From assembly GCA_964427155.1 (NCBI GenBank), contig CAYRSC010000014.1, positions 54,300-118,299 of the forward strand: a stretch of DNA of 64,000 nt. Reading direction: 5' to 3'. The position numbers and the translations under genes were made by a program. This document shows, one piece after another, positions 61,811-64,000 of the stretch. Within the stretch, counting starts at the first letter, position 1; each line of letters begins with the position of its first letter. The notes beneath the pieces are model-generated. The model made no database searches and was not told the DNA's origin. It saw nothing but the letters and a program-made list of their open reading frames with translations. The DNA is from Desulfothermus sp964427155 (GTDB lineage: Bacteria; Desulfobacterota; Desulfovibrionia; Desulfovibrionales; Desulfothermaceae).

Positions 61811-62958
61811 AGATAGTGGTAGCTCCAAATGCCTTTAAGGGGAGTCTCTCTGCCAAAGAGGCGGCAGAAGTGATGGCATGTGCAGTAAAAGAGGTGGTAA
61901 GGGATGCCAGGGTGGAGGAAGTCCCTTTTTCTGATGGGGGGGACGGACTGCTGGAGGTGTTGAGGGATATATTTGAGGGGGAGATAGTGGATGTGGAGGT
62001 ATCAGACCCCCTGTGGAGGCGAATAAGCTCTAGTATATGCATAGCCAAAGGGGGAAGGCTTGCCGCCATAGAGATGGCCAAGGCCAGTGGCATTGCCCTG
62101 CTGGAGGATAATGAGAGGGACCCAACCAGGACCACCACATATGGGACCGGGGAACTCATCAGATACGCCCTGGATAGGGGGGTAAAAAAGATAGTGGTTG
62201 GCATTGGGGGTAGCGCCACAAATGATGGGGGAATAGGTATGGCAGCGGCATTGGGAGTGAGATTTTTGGATGAGAAGGGAAAGGAGCTTGAGCCTGTGGG
62301 AGGAAATCTCATTCATATTCGGGAGATTGATATGTCAGGCTTGGACCCCAGGATAGAGAGAGTAGAGATAGAGGTGGTGTGTGATGTGGACAACCCCCTG
62401 CTTGGAGAGAATGGGGCCGCCAGGGTCTATGGCCCTCAGAAGGGGGCCAGTGAGGAACAGGTAGAGGAGTTGGAGAGGGGGCTTGAGAACTACGCCCGTA
62501 TCCTTAAGGAGAGATTGGGTAAGGATGTGGCCCAGATGCCAGGGGCAGGGGCTGCCGGAGGCATGGGGGCAGGGTTATATGCCTTTTTAGGTGCCACCCT
62601 GAAGAAGGGGATAGAGGTGATGAAGGGACTGGTGAGGCTGGAAGAGAAGATAGAGGGTGCTGACTTGGTAGTTACTGGAGAGGGAAAGTTGGATAATCAG
62701 CTGTTTTTTGGTAAAGGACCCTTTGGAGTGGCAGAGTGTGCAAAAGAAAGAAATATACCCTGTATTGCCCTGGCGGGGGCCATTGATGAGGAGATTCGTC
62801 TCCATGAACTGGAAGAGGTGGGGATTATAGCGGTTTTTTCCATATGTCCAGGGCCTATTTCCCTTTCCCAGGCCATGAAAGATGCATCCAGGTATCTGGC
62901 ACAGAGTACCACCCAGGTGATTAGATTTTTTCTAAGGTCACGGCAGGGCAATACTTAA
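61807..62958 (+). CDS. Glycerate kinase (GarK/GlxK family)
   Basis: Phosphorylates D-glycerate, usually to 2-phosphoglycerate. The 383 residues show KIVVAPNAFKGSLSAKEAAE, VPFSDGGDGLLEVL, TYGTGELIRYALD, VGIGGSATNDGGIGMAAALG and PGAGAAGGMGAGLYAFLGA, all family hallmarks. Its overlap with mgs couples it to an enzyme that uses the same substrate, so it may recover glycerate freed from mannosylglycerate or set the balance between glycerate and phosphoglycerate. Confidence 0.93.
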   Translation: MKIVVAPNAFKGSLSAKEAAEVMACAVKEVVRDARVEEVPFSDGGDGLLEVLRDIFEGEIVDVEVSDPLWRRISSSICIAKGGRLAAIEMAKASGIALLEDNERDPTRTTTYGTGELIRYALDRGVKKIVVGIGGSATNDGGIGMAAALGVRFLDEKGKELEPVGGNLIHIREIDMSGLDPRIERVEIEVVCDVDNPLLGENGAARVYGPQKGASEEQVEELERGLENYARILKERLGKDVAQMPGAGAAGGMGAGLYAFLGATLKKGIEVMKGLVRLEEKIEGADLVVTGEGKLDNQLFFGKGPFGVAECAKERNIPCIALAGAIDEEIRLHELEEVGIIAVFSICPGPISLSQAMKDASRYLAQSTTQVIRFFLRSRQGNT

Positions 62959-62985
62959 TTCACAAATGCATAGAGGAGGTGGATT

Positions 62986-64000
62986 ATGATAGTTCCGGTA
63001 ATCTTATGTGGAGGCTCAGGAACAAGATTGTGGCCCAGGTCCAGGAAATTATTGCCAAAACAATTTTTGTCCCTGGTGGGTGAAGATACCATGCTCCAGG
63101 AGACAGTGAAGCGATTGGATAGATTGGAAAACCTCCTGGGAGATCCCCTGTTTATAACCAATAAAGACCACAGGTTTCTGGTTACCTCTCAGATGGAGGA
63201 GATTGGAAGGGATGTGGGGGATGTAATTCTGGAACCAGAGGGAAGAAGTACTGCTCCCGCTATAGGTGTAGCCGCATTAGAGGCCATAAAACGGTTTAAG
63301 GACCCCATCCTTCTAGTCCTGCCAGCAGACCATCATCTTGAGGGCATGGAGGAGTTTAAACGGGCAGTGGAAGTGGGTGTCAATTACGCCCGGGAGGGAA
63401 AGCTCATTACCTTTGGGATAGTACCCTCTGAGCCAGAGACTGGTTATGGCTACATAAAACAGGGAGAGAAGATAGGAGAGGGGATCTTTGAGGTGGAGAG
63501 ATTCGTGGAAAAACCAGATAGGGAAACTGCCCAAAGATACCTGGAGGAGGGTGGATTTTTTTGGAATAGCGGGATGTTTTTATTCAGTGCATCTGTGTAT
63601 CTGGATGAGCTTAAGAGGTACGCCCCAGAGATATATGAGAAGGCATCTCTTGCCTGGGAAAAAGGGAAAAGACAGGGGGTATTTCTCTCCTTGGATCCAG
63701 AGGCCTTTTTGTCCTGTCCTGAGGATTCCATTGACTATGCAGTGATGGAAAAGACGGCAAATGCATGTGTGGTCCCCCTTAAATGCCTGTGGAATGATGT
63801 GGGCTCGTGGTATTCTCTATGGGAGATAGGGGAGAAGGACTCTCATCAAAATGTATGTAAGGGAGACGTGATCTCAATAGACACCTCAGGGTGTTATCTA
63901 GATGGAGGGGATATGCTCCTCACTACCTTGGGGTTGGAGGATGAGGTGGTGGTTGTCACCCGCGATTGTATCCTTATCTCCAGAAAGGATAGGGTCCAGG
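62986..64000 (+). CDS. manC: Mannose-1-phosphate guanylyltransferase (partial; runs off the window)
   Basis: Makes GDP-mannose, the donor for both mannosylglycerate routes. The visible 338 codons begin MIVPVILCGGSGTRLWPRSR with the nucleotidyltransferase loop, then LPKQFLSL, DPILLVLPADHHLEG, ETGYGYIKQGE, VERFVEKPDRETA, FFWNSGMFLFSA, PEDSIDYAVMEK and CLWNDVGSWYSLWE, all ManC motifs. AGAGGAGGTGG precedes ATG 62986. The end, possibly with a phosphomannose isomerase domain, lies outside. Confidence 0.93.
   Translation, partial: MIVPVILCGGSGTRLWPRSRKLLPKQFLSLVGEDTMLQETVKRLDRLENLLGDPLFITNKDHRFLVTSQMEEIGRDVGDVILEPEGRSTAPAIGVAALEAIKRFKDPILLVLPADHHLEGMEEFKRAVEVGVNYAREGKLITFGIVPSEPETGYGYIKQGEKIGEGIFEVERFVEKPDRETAQRYLEEGGFFWNSGMFLFSASVYLDELKRYAPEIYEKASLAWEKGKRQGVFLSLDPEAFLSCPEDSIDYAVMEKTANACVVPLKCLWNDVGSWYSLWEIGEKDSHQNVCKGDVISIDTSGCYLDGGDMLLTTLGLEDEVVVVTRDCILISRKDRVQ

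Overview
The window reads as a piece of chromosome from a thermophilic, strictly anaerobic sulfate-metabolising bacterium, most likely a member of the Desulfobacterota or Thermodesulfobacteria. The evidence is a complete sat / aprBA / qmoABC(D) set, a selenocysteine formate dehydrogenase with NADH-dehydrogenase-like partners, a cytoplasmic Mvh-type [NiFe] hydrogenase with an HdrA-MvhD fusion, and a cluster for mannosylglycerate, a solute typical of hot marine organisms. Coding strands are purine rich and arginine is mostly AGA/AGG, also typical of thermophiles. No mobile element, CRISPR array or rRNA was seen. No database search was possible; names rest on recognised motifs, gene order and length.

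Layout. Positions 1-13110 are a housekeeping block on the minus strand: a cut-off U32 peptidase, secF-secD-yajC, an M48/TPR protease coupled to rho, carD, then pth-rplY-prs-tRNA-Gln-ispE, a DegP/HtrA protease, a small unknown gene, hypC and a HAD hydrolase. From 13337 to 18435 on the plus strand lies the formate dehydrogenase operon: fdhA is read through an in-frame TGA (selenocysteine) with a recognisable SECIS hairpin, followed by NuoE-like and NuoF-like subunits. Positions 18542-23319 hold DUF4416, yicC, remA/DUF370, gmk, a TPR protein and recJ. Positions 23602-28855 hold the hydrogenase operon. Positions 28905-42005 are mostly minus strand: a TIM-barrel isomerase, a Csd4-like plus Csd6-like peptidoglycan pair, pyrE, purB, an FmdB zinc ribbon, a 40-residue arginine-rich protein, a DUF89-like protein, trmFO, DUF2333, an M23 peptidase and a PurD-like ATP-grasp enzyme.

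Positions 42263-52856 are the sulfate activation and APS reduction region, in three transcription units: sat plus a small unknown gene; aprBA; qmoABC plus a QmoD-like gene. Candidate Rex (NADH-sensing repressor) boxes precede sat and aprB. After the last terminator comes a short leader with a good promoter, 17 perfect copies of the tetranucleotide ACTT, and a strong intrinsic terminator placed directly before a methyl-accepting chemotaxis-type gene and a hybrid histidine kinase. This looks like a phase-variable attenuator and is the most unusual structure here.

Positions 57118-64000 form a compatible-solute island: inositol-1-phosphate synthase, both known routes to mannosylglycerate (MpgS/MpgP in two steps, and the one-step GT78 synthase) arranged head to head, a glycerate kinase overlapping the one-step synthase, and a GDP-mannose-forming enzyme running off the end.
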